From an uncultured Bacteroidia bacterium (GTDB taxonomy: Bacteria > Bacteroidota > Bacteroidia > Bacteroidales > UBA932): a stretch of 48,826 nucleotides of DNA. A model generated the notes under the pieces. The model was given only the letters and a program-made list of their open reading frames with translations, was not told the DNA's origin and made no database searches. The stretch spans positions 1 through 48,826 of the forward strand of contig CACZZF010000018.1 of the NCBI GenBank assembly GCA_902785575.1. The letters run 5' to 3'. Of this stretch, positions 1-7,570 are shown one piece after another; the stretch's first letter is position 1; each line of letters starts with the position of its first letter. Position numbers and translations under genes: made by a program.

Positions 1-129
1 ATCAATCCTTATATCTATCTGATTTGACTCTGGTTCGCAAAAATAATCTGAATAATCACTGGATTGCTTGTCGCAGCCGAAGCTAAACAAAACAAGCAAG
101 GCCAGTGAACAAAAAGATGTCCTTTTCAT
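1..129 (-). CDS. Lipoprotein, N-terminal fragment (runs off left edge)
   Basis: An ATG at 129-127 on the minus strand opens a frame that stays open to the window edge (43 codons seen). It begins with Lys-Arg, then a hydrophobic stretch ending in F-S-F-G-C, a plausible lipoprotein signal peptide with the modified Cys at residue 19. The next residues are D-K-Q-S-S-D, polar as expected for a mature surface lipoprotein. No domain can be recognised in so short a piece. It is the next minus-strand gene after the sulfatase, about 240 bp away. Too little is visible to name a function. Confidence 0.6.
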   Translation of the reverse strand, partial: MKRTSFCSLALLVLFSFGCDKQSSDYSDYFCEPESNQIDIRID

Positions 130-201
130 ACTTTTCAATTTTTCTTGCCACATCTTTTAAAGACTTAGTATACTTACATCTATTAGACGTAAAACCCACC
201 A

Positions 202-225
202 GAAAGGTTGGTTGCCACACCTTTC
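202..225. terminator. Short hairpin downstream of the sulfatase
   Basis: GAAAGGT at 202-208 pairs perfectly with ACCTTTC at 219-225. TGG/CCA extends the stem around a TTG loop, with a single bulged C. It is about 145 bp beyond the sulfatase stop. The U-rich tract on the minus side is weak (GGGTTTTA), so this could be a poor terminator of the sulfatase transcript or a leader element of the lipoprotein gene. Confidence 0.35.
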
Positions 226-251
226 TCATACCCATGAGTCCATATCAATAA

Positions 252-283
252 TTTGGATATTCCATTGAAAAATAATAGATTTG
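252..283 (+). promoter_or_regulatory. Bacteroidota-type promoter, TTTG-N20-TAGATTTG
   Basis: TTTG at 252-255 is followed after exactly 20 nt by TAGATTTG at 276-283. This matches both halves of the known Bacteroides sigma consensus (TTTG, 19-21 nt, TAnnTTTG). It points right, into the ATG at 290 and then into the antisense strand of the sulfatase gene. It is the best-matching promoter in the window, yet no intact gene follows it. Confidence 0.6.
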
Positions 284-289
284 GTTATT

Positions 290-502
290 ATGAATAAAAC
301 GACTCTTTCTATCCGTTCCGGCTTGGTGATTCTACTCGCCGTCTCATTAGCCGCTTTCACAGAATGCTCACGGAAGGGTGACAGAGAAAAGCTGGCTGGG
401 GATGTGCTCCTGGTGAATTATCTTGACCATCTTCTCGACAAGATCCGGACGAGCGGAGGCCAGGTCATTGTCCTCATGGATATCCTCCGAAAGGTTGAAT
501 AA
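290..502 (+). pseudogene. Signal-peptide-like ORF fragment antisense to the sulfatase 3' end
   Basis: From ATG 290 the frame encodes MNKTTLSIRSG, then a hydrophobic core (LVILLAVSLAAF), then T-E-C-S-R-K-G-D. This looks like a lipoprotein signal peptide, except that the residue before Cys26 is Glu where Gly or Ala is expected. Cys26 is codon 365-367, directly next to the sulfatase stop codon (368-370 on the other strand). Everything after it is antisense to the sulfatase and looks like a fortuitous continuation to a stop at 500-502. Together with the promoter just upstream, the most likely reading is the surviving 5' end of a lipoprotein gene whose body was replaced by the sulfatase locus. A genuine 70-residue lipoprotein is less likely. 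Confidence 0.35.
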
Positions 503-1882
503 ATGGGGTACTCCCTTGATAACCACCAGTTTCCAATCGCCCATACGCAGACCCATCTGATCTGTCTCGGAGAATTCCCAATACAGGAACTCGTGCTCCT
601 TCTGGCCGGACTGCCCCAGAAGTGTCGGAGCGAAAGACAATCCGTCAAAGAAGTCTGTCCTAAGAACCTTGCTCCTGTACTTCTTATCATAATTACGGAC
701 TCCGACCAGGTCACAGAATGTAGGCATCATGTCGTAAAAAGCCAGCTGATGGTCGCTGACCGACCCGGCTTCGACCGTTCCAGGCCACCAGGCGATGAAC
801 GGGATCCTGATTCCTCCCTCATAGCACTGTCTCTTGCGGCCTTTCAGTTTGCCGTCCCTTCCGAAGAACACCGGGTCCGCCCCGCCTTCCTCATGAGGGC
901 CGTTGTCACTAGTGAATATCACCAGGGTGTTCTCCGCAAGGCCTTTCTCCTTGAGTTTCTCCAATATCTCCCCTACATAGATGTCCAGGCGGCTTATCAT
1001 CGCGGCGAACTGGGCATGGACATGGTCAGAGGCATGGTATCTGGAAGGTTCATCCCCTCCCCATGTGCGATCCCAGAAAAACTCCTTCTTATAAGAGAGC
1101 AGGAGCGAGTCCTCAGGCTGGGCTAGCTCAGCGTGGGGTATAGTGTAGGTGAACAACCCGAAAAACGGCTGCCTGCCATCCTGGGAGTCCAGCCACTCCA
1201 TGGCCTTCTCGTGAATCATGTCGGCGGAGTATTGGGGACGCTTGAAATAGTCCTTGCCGTTCATGGGGTACTTGATGTTCTCCTCGAGGATAACACGGGT
1301 CACCGCCGTGTCTCCTGCTGCCTTGCTGTAACTGTTCAGGAAATTAGGATAGTATGCGTGAGCTTGGAACTGGCATATATACCCGTAAAACTCATCCACA
1401 CCCCGTTTGTCCGGCGTCGACACAGAGCCCTCAAAGCCTCCAGCCCATTTCCCGAACATTCCGGTGGAGTACCCGTTGTCCTTCATTATCTCAGTGATTA
1501 TCACGTGGTTCAGATCATAAGGATGCTGTCCGGTCACGGAATACTCGAGATTGTCCCCATACTTTACCATCGGGCTTTTCGACCAGTACTCCTTATTCGC
1601 CCTGACTTCAGTATGGCCGGTGTGCTGTCCGGTCATCAGCGAGGCCCTGGAAGGGGCGCTCACGGGTGATCCGGCGTAAGCCTGAGTGAAACGCATTCCC
1701 TCGGAAGCCATCCGGTCTATGTTCGGAGTGTGGATGAAAGGCTGCCCATAGCAACCAAGGTCGCCATAGCCCATGTCATCGCACATGATGTAAATAATAT
1801 TTGGTTTCCGGCTCTGCGCATCGACGGTTCCCGCCACAGCCAGGACGCCCCCGAGAATAGATAATGAAGGAATTAGTCTCAT
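368..1882 (-). CDS. Secreted sulfatase, Ser-type (S1 family)
   Basis: This 504-residue protein hydrolyses a sulfate ester, probably on a glycan, in the periplasm or at the surface. A signal peptide (residues 1-22, ending V-D-A-Q) precedes the metal-binding CDDMGYGDLG segment (Asp35, Asp36). The sulfatase signature SAPSRASLMTG follows, with the formylglycine position at Ser75. A Ser rather than a Cys there means maturation by an anaerobic radical-SAM enzyme (anSME), which is not in this window. TSDNGPH and GRKRQCYEGGIRIPFIAWWPG are typical later S1 segments, and the length is normal. The start ATG at 1882 is divergent from traX, 39 bp away. The substrate cannot be told from the sequence. No SusC/SusD pair is adjacent, so this is not an evident polysaccharide-utilisation locus. 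Confidence 0.9.
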   Translation of the reverse strand: MRLIPSLSILGGVLAVAGTVDAQSRKPNIIYIMCDDMGYGDLGCYGQPFIHTPNIDRMASEGMRFTQAYAGSPVSAPSRASLMTGQHTGHTEVRANKEYWSKSPMVKYGDNLEYSVTGQHPYDLNHVIITEIMKDNGYSTGMFGKWAGGFEGSVSTPDKRGVDEFYGYICQFQAHAYYPNFLNSYSKAAGDTAVTRVILEENIKYPMNGKDYFKRPQYSADMIHEKAMEWLDSQDGRQPFFGLFTYTIPHAELAQPEDSLLLSYKKEFFWDRTWGGDEPSRYHASDHVHAQFAAMISRLDIYVGEILEKLKEKGLAENTLVIFTSDNGPHEEGGADPVFFGRDGKLKGRKRQCYEGGIRIPFIAWWPGTVEAGSVSDHQLAFYDMMPTFCDLVGVRNYDKKYRSKVLRTDFFDGLSFAPTLLGQSGQKEHEFLYWEFSETDQMGLRMGDWKLVVIKGVPHLFNLSEDIHEDNDLASARPDLVEKMVKIIHQEHIPSQLFSVTLP

Positions 1883-1907
1883 AATGCGAAGATACCCATT
1901 TTTCTTT

Positions 1908-1915
1908 TATCTTTG
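1908..1915 (+). promoter_or_regulatory. -7 box (TATCTTTG) of traX
   Basis: TATCTTTG matches the TAnnTTTG consensus. Only six bases (CACTAT) separate it from the ATG at 1922, so transcription should start at or next to the start codon. No clear TTTG -33 element is seen. An imperfect copy, TATCTTCG (1894-1887 on the minus strand), may serve the divergent sulfatase. Confidence 0.55.
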
Positions 1916-1921
1916 CACTAT

Positions 1922-2623
1922 ATGAGAGTGAAATGGAAATGGCTGAGCGGTAGCGGGCTGAAGCTTTTGGCTGTCGTGAGCATGCTGGTGGATCACCTGG
2001 CCGCTTTCGTCTGGAGAAGCGATCCCTGGGCGATGACTCACCTCTTCAAAATCGGACATCGCTGGATCACTCCATATTTCCTGATGCGGAGTTTCGGCCG
2101 TCTGGCCTTTCCTCTTTTCGCTTTCCTGATCGTGGAAGGCTTCATTCACACTCGATCCAGAAAGAGATACGGACTGAATCTAGGAGTGTTCGCCCTAATA
2201 TCGGAGATTCCTTATAACCTTGTTGTTAGTGGGACATGGCACTGCATGGGACAGAACGTGTTTTTCACCTTGTTCTTTGGCTTTCTTGGCATGTGCGCCA
2301 TAGAGTATTTCAAGGAAGACATAAAGAAGATGGCTTTTGCCCTGTTGGGACTTCTTGCCGTAACTGTTGTATTCAGAGCCGATTACGGATACGTCGGTTT
2401 CAGTTTCATCTTGATGCTTTACATCCTACGGGAGAATTTGCTCTTCAAGACCATTGTCGGATGCTGCATGCTCTCAAGTCGGTTGGTAGCGGGTACAGCC
2501 TTCATCCCCATCAGCATGTACAATGGCAAACGCGGCTTCATCCAAGGAGCATTCGCGAAATATTGCTTTTACGCCTTTTACCCCGTCCACTTACTTGTTA
2601 TTTACTTGATTAATACTCTATGA
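1922..2623 (+). CDS. TraX-like integral membrane protein
   Basis: This 233-residue polytopic membrane protein resembles the TraX family (PF05857). The family is named after the F-plasmid pilin acetylase, but its chromosomal members in Bacteroidota are uncharacterised. Visible marks are the N-terminal LKLLAVVSMLVDHLAAF, the conserved FGRLAFPLFAFLIVEGF helix, and a C-terminal YAFYPVHLLVIYL helix. ATG 1922 is preferred over TTG 1913, because 1913-1915 is the end of the -7 box. The stop overlaps the next gene's start (ATGA), so the two membrane proteins are probably translationally coupled. Acyl transfer to a surface molecule is a family-based guess. Confidence 0.75.
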   Translation: MRVKWKWLSGSGLKLLAVVSMLVDHLAAFVWRSDPWAMTHLFKIGHRWITPYFLMRSFGRLAFPLFAFLIVEGFIHTRSRKRYGLNLGVFALISEIPYNLVVSGTWHCMGQNVFFTLFFGFLGMCAIEYFKEDIKKMAFALLGLLAVTVVFRADYGYVGFSFILMLYILRENLLFKTIVGCCMLSSRLVAGTAFIPISMYNGKRGFIQGAFAKYCFYAFYPVHLLVIYLINTL

Positions 2624-3786
2624 CGACAGAAACCTCATCATTGCCGACACCTGTTAGAGAAAGGGTCGTTTGGTACGACATAGTCCGTCTGGTGGCTATG
2701 TACATCCTGGTCTGCTGCCATAGTGCCGACCCGTTCAATTATGTGCCGGAAGGGGCCGCCATGGTATCTGACATCAAGTTTTGGGGAGCCCTCTGGGGCA
2801 GCATGATGAGACCTTGCGTGCCTCTGTTCGTGATGCTGACCGGTGCGTTGCTTCTTCCTCAGCAGGGACCGGTCGGGCCGTTTTACAAGAAAAGGATTTC
2901 CAGGGTTTTCTGGCCATTCTTGATCTGGTCGGTGATATATTGCCTGTTCCCCTTGGTAATCAAATTATTCGGCGGCGGCGCATCCGCTGTGAGAGATTTC
3001 ATCCCCTATGCCGATGAGGACTTTCTTGCCCAAAGTTTGCCTCTCAGTCTCAAGCATATAGCCCAGATCCCCCTGAACTTCTCCAGCATGGATGTCCACA
3101 TGTGGTACATCTACATGCTGATTGGGATGTACCTATATATTCCTATTTTCTCAGCATGGGTCGAGAAAGCGAGCAGGAACGCCAAAAGATGGTTCCTTAT
3201 CGCTTGGGGCGTGACCTTGATCCTCCCCTACTACAACTATTACATCGACCCCTACCTCTGGGGATCCTGCGCTTGGAACCAGTTCGGAGCCCTTTATTAT
3301 TTCGCCGGCTTCAATGGCTATCTGCTTCTCGGGCACTATCTTAAAGATGAGGAATGGAGTCTCCGGAAGACCTTGCTACTGGGTATTCCGATGTTCATCG
3401 CCGGTTACCTGTTCACCTTCTTCGGTTTCCGCCACATGACTCTACAACCGGACTGCACTGAACCGATGGCCGAGTTGTTCTGGACCTTCAACTCCTTCAA
3501 TGTGGTCCTGATGGTCATCCCTATATTCATGATATGCAAGAAGATAAAGGTCAATAACGAGAAGGCCAAATCCGTCCTCGCAAACCTTACCAAGTGCGGT
3601 TTCGGGATATACATGATCCATTATCTCCTGATCGGTCCGGGAATTCTCCTGACCAGGGCCATCGACCTCCCTCTCGGGATACAGATTCCCATCGGAGCCC
3701 TTTGCGCATTGGCGGTATCCTGGCTGCTGGTCAGCCTCGCCCACAAGGTCCTTCCCGCAAAAGCAGCCCGTGTACTATTAGGTTGA
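2620..3786 (+). CDS. Membrane acyltransferase (acyltransferase 3 family)
   Basis: A 388-residue protein with about ten hydrophobic helices, of the PF01757 type that transfers acetyl, succinyl or other acyl groups to carbohydrates or lipids at the membrane. The start shows the family hallmark: an Arg in the first helix and a His shortly after (DIVRLVAMYILVCCHSADPF). PLFVMLTGALLLP is the usual second helix, and FGIYMIHYLL is the typical C-terminal helix. It overlaps traX by 4 bp and is followed 19 bp later by a dipeptidase. The acceptor is unknown. No glycosyltransferases are nearby to suggest one. Confidence 0.85.
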   Translation: MTTETSSLPTPVRERVVWYDIVRLVAMYILVCCHSADPFNYVPEGAAMVSDIKFWGALWGSMMRPCVPLFVMLTGALLLPQQGPVGPFYKKRISRVFWPFLIWSVIYCLFPLVIKLFGGGASAVRDFIPYADEDFLAQSLPLSLKHIAQIPLNFSSMDVHMWYIYMLIGMYLYIPIFSAWVEKASRNAKRWFLIAWGVTLILPYYNYYIDPYLWGSCAWNQFGALYYFAGFNGYLLLGHYLKDEEWSLRKTLLLGIPMFIAGYLFTFFGFRHMTLQPDCTEPMAELFWTFNSFNVVLMVIPIFMICKKIKVNNEKAKSVLANLTKCGFGIYMIHYLLIGPGILLTRAIDLPLGIQIPIGALCALAVSWLLVSLAHKVLPAKAARVLLG

Positions 3787-3805
3787 TATTAAATTATTTC
3801 CAGAT

Positions 3806-5170
3806 ATGAAAGAATACATCCAGGAAAACAAAGACAGATTCTTTGAGGAACTTTTCTCACTGCTGAGAATCCCCTCTATAAGCGCCAAAAAGGAACATAA
3901 GGAAGACATGCGTCGCTGTGCGGAAAGGCTGGCGGTCCTGCTGATGGAGGCCGGAGCGGATGAGGCCGGTGTATACCCCAGCGACGGCAACCCGGTGGTC
4001 TTCGGGAAGAAGATAATCGACCCGAAACTGAAGACCGTCATGGTCTATGGCCACTATGATGTCCAGCCTCCGGAGCCTCTGGAGAAATGGGACACCGATC
4101 CTTTCGAGCCCGTCATAAAGAAAGATCCGACCGGAAGGGATGCCATCTACGCCCGCGGGGCCAACGATGACAAAGGCCAGCTGTTCATGCACATAAAAGC
4201 CTTTGAATATCTTGTCAAGACCGGGAAGCTTCGCCATAATGTCAAATTCATCTTCGAGGGCGAGGAGGAGATAAGCAGTCCTTCCCTGCCGGCTTGGGTC
4301 AAGGCGAATAAATCATGGCTCAAGTCTGATGTGATTCTCGTCTCAGACACCACGATGATCTCAGAGAAAGTGCCCTCTATCAATTGTGGGATGAGGGGTA
4401 TGGCCTACGTCGAGGTGACTCTTACCGGCCCTGACCATGACCTTCATTCAGGCCACTACGGCGGCACTGTCGCGAACCCTATCCAGACACTTTGTGATCT
4501 GATTTCCAGCCTAATAGACAAGGATGGGAAAGTAACTATCCCAGGCTTTTACGATGATGTGGTCGAGCTTTCCAAAGCCGACAGGGCGATGCTTGCCAGA
4601 GCGCCGTTCGACATGGATGAATTCAAGGAGTCTGTCGGTGTCAAGGCGTTACGCGGCGAGAAAGGTTACACTCCCCTGGAGAGAATCGGCATAAGGCCTT
4701 GCCTGGATGTTTGCGGGATCTGGGGCGGATACACAGGTGAGGGAGCCAAGACTGTCCTGCCTTCTGTGGCCCATGCGAAGATTTCGATGCGCCTCGTCCC
4801 GAACCAGTCCAGCGCGAAGATCTCCAAGTTGTTGAAGAAGCACCTCGAGAAAATCGCTCCTAAGTATTGCTCGATAGAGGTGAAGCTTTGCGAAGGCGGT
4901 GAGGGATTCCTCATCCCGATATCATCACCGGCATTTAAGGCCGCATCAAAAGCGATGACGGAAGTATATGGAATAGAGCCGGTTCCGAGCCGTGGAGGGG
5001 GCAGCATAGCCGTTCTCGCGGACATGAAGAAGATTCTCGGGACAGACCCTCTGCTGATGGGCTTCGGCCTTGAGAGGGACACTATCCACTCCCCCAACGA
5101 GAGCTATCTCCTGAGCCAGTTCTTCGCCGGAATGGAGTCCATCGCGAAGTTCTATGAATATTACGGATAA
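3806..5170 (+). CDS. M20 family metallodipeptidase
   Basis: A 454-residue cytosolic zinc dipeptidase of the CNDP/DapE-like M20 family, hydrolysing dipeptides or short peptides. The metal and catalytic residues are all present: GHYDVQPPEP (His83, catalytic Asp85), RGANDDKG (bridging Asp121) and EGEEE at 151-155 (general base and ligand Glu). The dimerisation-domain GPDHDLHSGHYGG segment and the C-terminal TIHSPNE (last His ligand) follow. The length is normal for the family. It lies in the traX-to-pyrF plus-strand run, 5 bp before pyrF. A protein-turnover housekeeping role is likely. Confidence 0.92.
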   Translation: MKEYIQENKDRFFEELFSLLRIPSISAKKEHKEDMRRCAERLAVLLMEAGADEAGVYPSDGNPVVFGKKIIDPKLKTVMVYGHYDVQPPEPLEKWDTDPFEPVIKKDPTGRDAIYARGANDDKGQLFMHIKAFEYLVKTGKLRHNVKFIFEGEEEISSPSLPAWVKANKSWLKSDVILVSDTTMISEKVPSINCGMRGMAYVEVTLTGPDHDLHSGHYGGTVANPIQTLCDLISSLIDKDGKVTIPGFYDDVVELSKADRAMLARAPFDMDEFKESVGVKALRGEKGYTPLERIGIRPCLDVCGIWGGYTGEGAKTVLPSVAHAKISMRLVPNQSSAKISKLLKKHLEKIAPKYCSIEVKLCEGGEGFLIPISSPAFKAASKAMTEVYGIEPVPSRGGGSIAVLADMKKILGTDPLLMGFGLERDTIHSPNESYLLSQFFAGMESIAKFYEYYG

Positions 5171-5175
5171 AAGGG

Positions 5176-5979
5176 ATGACAACTGACCAGCTATATTCAG
5201 AGATAAGGAAGAAAGGGACGATGCTATGCGTCGGACTGGACACGGATTATGCTAAGATTCCGGCTTGCCTCAAGTCCGGAAGGAGCGCCGGCGAGGCGGT
5301 GATCGAATTCAACAAGAGAATCATTGACGCCACCGCTCCATATTGCGTGGCTTTCAAGCCGAATCTCGCTTTCTATGAGTGTCTAGGCCATGATGGATTG
5401 ACCATTTTGGAAAAAACGGTGGAACACATCCGGTTGAACCACCCGGGACAATTCGTCATCGCTGACGCAAAGCGGGGTGACATCGGCAACACCGCCCGCA
5501 TGTACGCCAAAAGCTATTTCGAGACCTTCGACTTTGACGCCGTGACACTGTCGCCTTATATGGGTAGCGAGACCGTCACCCCGTTCCTTGAATATCCAGG
5601 GAAATATGCCATAGTGGTTGCCTTGTCGTCAAACCCCACCTCGACAGATTTCCAGAACGCCATTATTGACGGAAAGCCTCTTTACCAGGCCGTCATCGAA
5701 AAGATGATGGGGATATCTACTCCGGAGAACATGATGTTCGTCATCGGCGCTACGAAAACTGATAAGTTAAAGGAAATCAGGAGTTTCTGCCCGGAGAACT
5801 TCTTCCTGGTCCCTGGTGTCGGAGCCCAGGGCGGAAGCGCTGAGGAGGTGATCTCCGCAGGAGCCAACTCCAAAGGCGGGCTGCTGATCAATTCGTCCAG
5901 GGGAATAATCTACGCCTCTTCCGACGCTGATTTCGCGGAAGCCGCCTCACTCAAAGCGCAGGCAACCGCCAGGATTTGA
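5176..5979 (+). CDS. pyrF: Orotidine 5'-phosphate decarboxylase
   Basis: Converts orotidine 5'-phosphate to UMP, the last step of de novo pyrimidine synthesis. It has 267 residues, the longer type-2 form found in Bacteroidota and mycobacteria. The catalytic Asp-Lys-x-x-Asp array is in IADAKRGDIGNTA. Substrate-binding segments CVGLDTD, FKPNLAFYE and VPGVGAQGG are present. An AAGGG purine run sits immediately before ATG 5176. The stop codon TGA (5977-5979) directly abuts the stop of vsr on the other strand (TGATCA), so there is no room for a terminator between the two convergent genes. Confidence 0.95.
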   Translation: MTTDQLYSEIRKKGTMLCVGLDTDYAKIPACLKSGRSAGEAVIEFNKRIIDATAPYCVAFKPNLAFYECLGHDGLTILEKTVEHIRLNHPGQFVIADAKRGDIGNTARMYAKSYFETFDFDAVTLSPYMGSETVTPFLEYPGKYAIVVALSSNPTSTDFQNAIIDGKPLYQAVIEKMMGISTPENMMFVIGATKTDKLKEIRSFCPENFFLVPGVGAQGGSAEEVISAGANSKGGLLINSSRGIIYASSDADFAEAASLKAQATARI

Positions 5980-6471
5980 TCACAACTCTGACGGATCTTG
6001 ATTAGATAGCTTCCTTACCGAGAGAGGGATGCTATGAATATGCTGGACCTCGAGATAGCCTCGGAGTTCCGCGATAAGGTTAGCCATGGTATCCTCAAAC
6101 CGCTGTTTTGTAAGCTCACATTCCCAGACCACTATCACATGCCAGCCGAGAGCCTCAAGGGCGGCCACATCAGCGGCGTCCCGTTCTTTATTCCTGCGTA
6201 TCTTCTCCTCCCAAAAGCTGACATTGGTACTTGGCTTCCTGTAACAGGACTCTCCAGGATGACCGTGCCAAAAACAACCGTGAACGAATATTACCGAATG
6301 ATACTTCCGCAACACAAGGTCAGGCTTGCCAGGAAGTCGCTTTGAATGAAGCGAATAGCGAAACCCTTGCCCATGAAGATAACGCCTTACAAGCATCTCG
6401 GGTTTAGTATCCACTCCCTTGATGCTCGCCATGCAGCGATGCCTCTGCTCCCGTGTCATCCTGTCCGCCAC
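5980..6471 (-). CDS. vsr: Very short patch repair endonuclease (Vsr)
   Basis: A 163-residue endonuclease that nicks beside T:G mismatches left when 5-methylcytosine deaminates, which protects the genome from the mutagenic effect of the neighbouring C5 methyltransferase. It aligns by eye with E. coli Vsr: LPGKPDLVL carries the metal-binding Asp51, FVHGCFWHGH carries Trp68 and His69, and IRRNKERD and GWHVIVVWECEL follow. Start: GTG 6471, 3 bp after the nuclease stop; ATG 6459 is an alternative. It is the last gene of the methyltransferase-nuclease-vsr set. G+C in a sampled line is about 48 %, between the nuclease and the host genes. Confidence 0.92.
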   Translation of the reverse strand: MADRMTREQRHRCMASIKGVDTKPEMLVRRYLHGQGFRYSLHSKRLPGKPDLVLRKYHSVIFVHGCFWHGHPGESCYRKPSTNVSFWEEKIRRNKERDAADVAALEALGWHVIVVWECELTKQRFEDTMANLIAELRGYLEVQHIHSIPLSVRKLSNQDPSEL

Positions 6472-6474
6472 TAC

Positions 6475-7539
6475 TCAGCTGATCTCTAGATTACCTGTCA
6501 ATAAATTGACTAATCTTTTTGATGTAAGATGAACTTTAGCTTTACCTAACGCTGTTTGAGCTTGTAGCAGCCAGGTTTCTAAGGGACAAGTAGAAAGCTC
6601 AGGATTGAAAGAGGCCATCTGGTCTTGAAAATCCTTATCGGACTCTAATAACTGTTTGATTAAAGAGTATTTATCAGATAAAGTCTTGACGATGTGTGGG
6701 AGAGGGTTGTCAAGAGCCGATCCATTGAGTTTACGAACTTTTCCACCAGCAGAAAAAGGATCCCTCATGTTGGCGCATATGACACCTTTGACACTAACCA
6801 ACCACATGGCGGCATTCACATAGTCTCCATAAATAACCTCAGGGAATAATACAAGTGATTGGGCGATAAGCATTGACTTCTCATTAGCAGGAAGGACATG
6901 CCATGATTTGATATTCATGTCAACTGAAGAATCATCCGCTTTATCATCGCTTATCCACCAAGGCATAGGATTCCCTTCACGCTTGGCTTTCTCCTTGTAG
7001 TAATCTCTGACTGATCCGATAGAATTATCTGAAGTCCGTAACGTATCATAAGAGATACCCATCTTATCAAAAATAGTCTCCCCGGCATTGAGCTTCATGT
7101 CAATACGATATCTTGGAGAATGAGTCACAGCTATCTCAGACAGAACATCTTCATAAGGCCTGCACATAAACTCAGGAACAGTTCCACCTAGCTTACCAAA
7201 CAACATATAGATGCATTCTACATTTTTATCTCTAGTGGACTCCACTATACTGCTCCCGGTAGATGTCCAATGATCTTTATTCGTGGATTTCACTTCAACT
7301 CCAAAAGAATGACTGACAATAATATCAGGGAATTTAAAGCCAAATTTAGGTACCACGTCCTCCTTAGAGAATGGAGCATCAACACACGCTTCTTTGATTG
7401 CTTTTAACACCTCATCTTCAAACAGAGAAGGTGTCATTTTCTTGAATCTCGACACGTCAGAAGCAGCCTTAATTTCAAGAACTCGTACAGTAGCTTTCAT
7501 CAAGTCTGAGAAAGACTCATAATCTTGCTGGTTAATCAT
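6475..7539 (-). CDS. Probable type II restriction endonuclease
   Basis: A 354-residue protein whose family I do not recognise from sequence alone. A PD-(D/E)xK nuclease core is visible: FKFPDIIVSHSFGVEVKST gives Pro71-Asp72 and, ten residues on, Glu82-Val-Lys84. A plausible upstream Glu lies in the helix FEDEVLKAIKEA. Position supports the call: it lies between a C5 methyltransferase (31 bp upstream) and vsr (3 bp downstream). It is clearly AT-richer than its surroundings; three sampled 60-base lines give about 38 % G+C against 53 % in a pyrF line, which suggests horizontal gain. The recognition site cannot be deduced. It seems intact. Confidence 0.7.
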   Translation of the reverse strand: MINQQDYESFSDLMKATVRVLEIKAASDVSRFKKMTPSLFEDEVLKAIKEACVDAPFSKEDVVPKFGFKFPDIIVSHSFGVEVKSTNKDHWTSTGSSIVESTRDKNVECIYMLFGKLGGTVPEFMCRPYEDVLSEIAVTHSPRYRIDMKLNAGETIFDKMGISYDTLRTSDNSIGSVRDYYKEKAKREGNPMPWWISDDKADDSSVDMNIKSWHVLPANEKSMLIAQSLVLFPEVIYGDYVNAAMWLVSVKGVICANMRDPFSAGGKVRKLNGSALDNPLPHIVKTLSDKYSLIKQLLESDKDFQDQMASFNPELSTCPLETWLLQAQTALGKAKVHLTSKRLVNLLTGNLEIS

Positions 7540-7570
7540 AAGCTATTACTTATAAACAAAACTCTCAACT

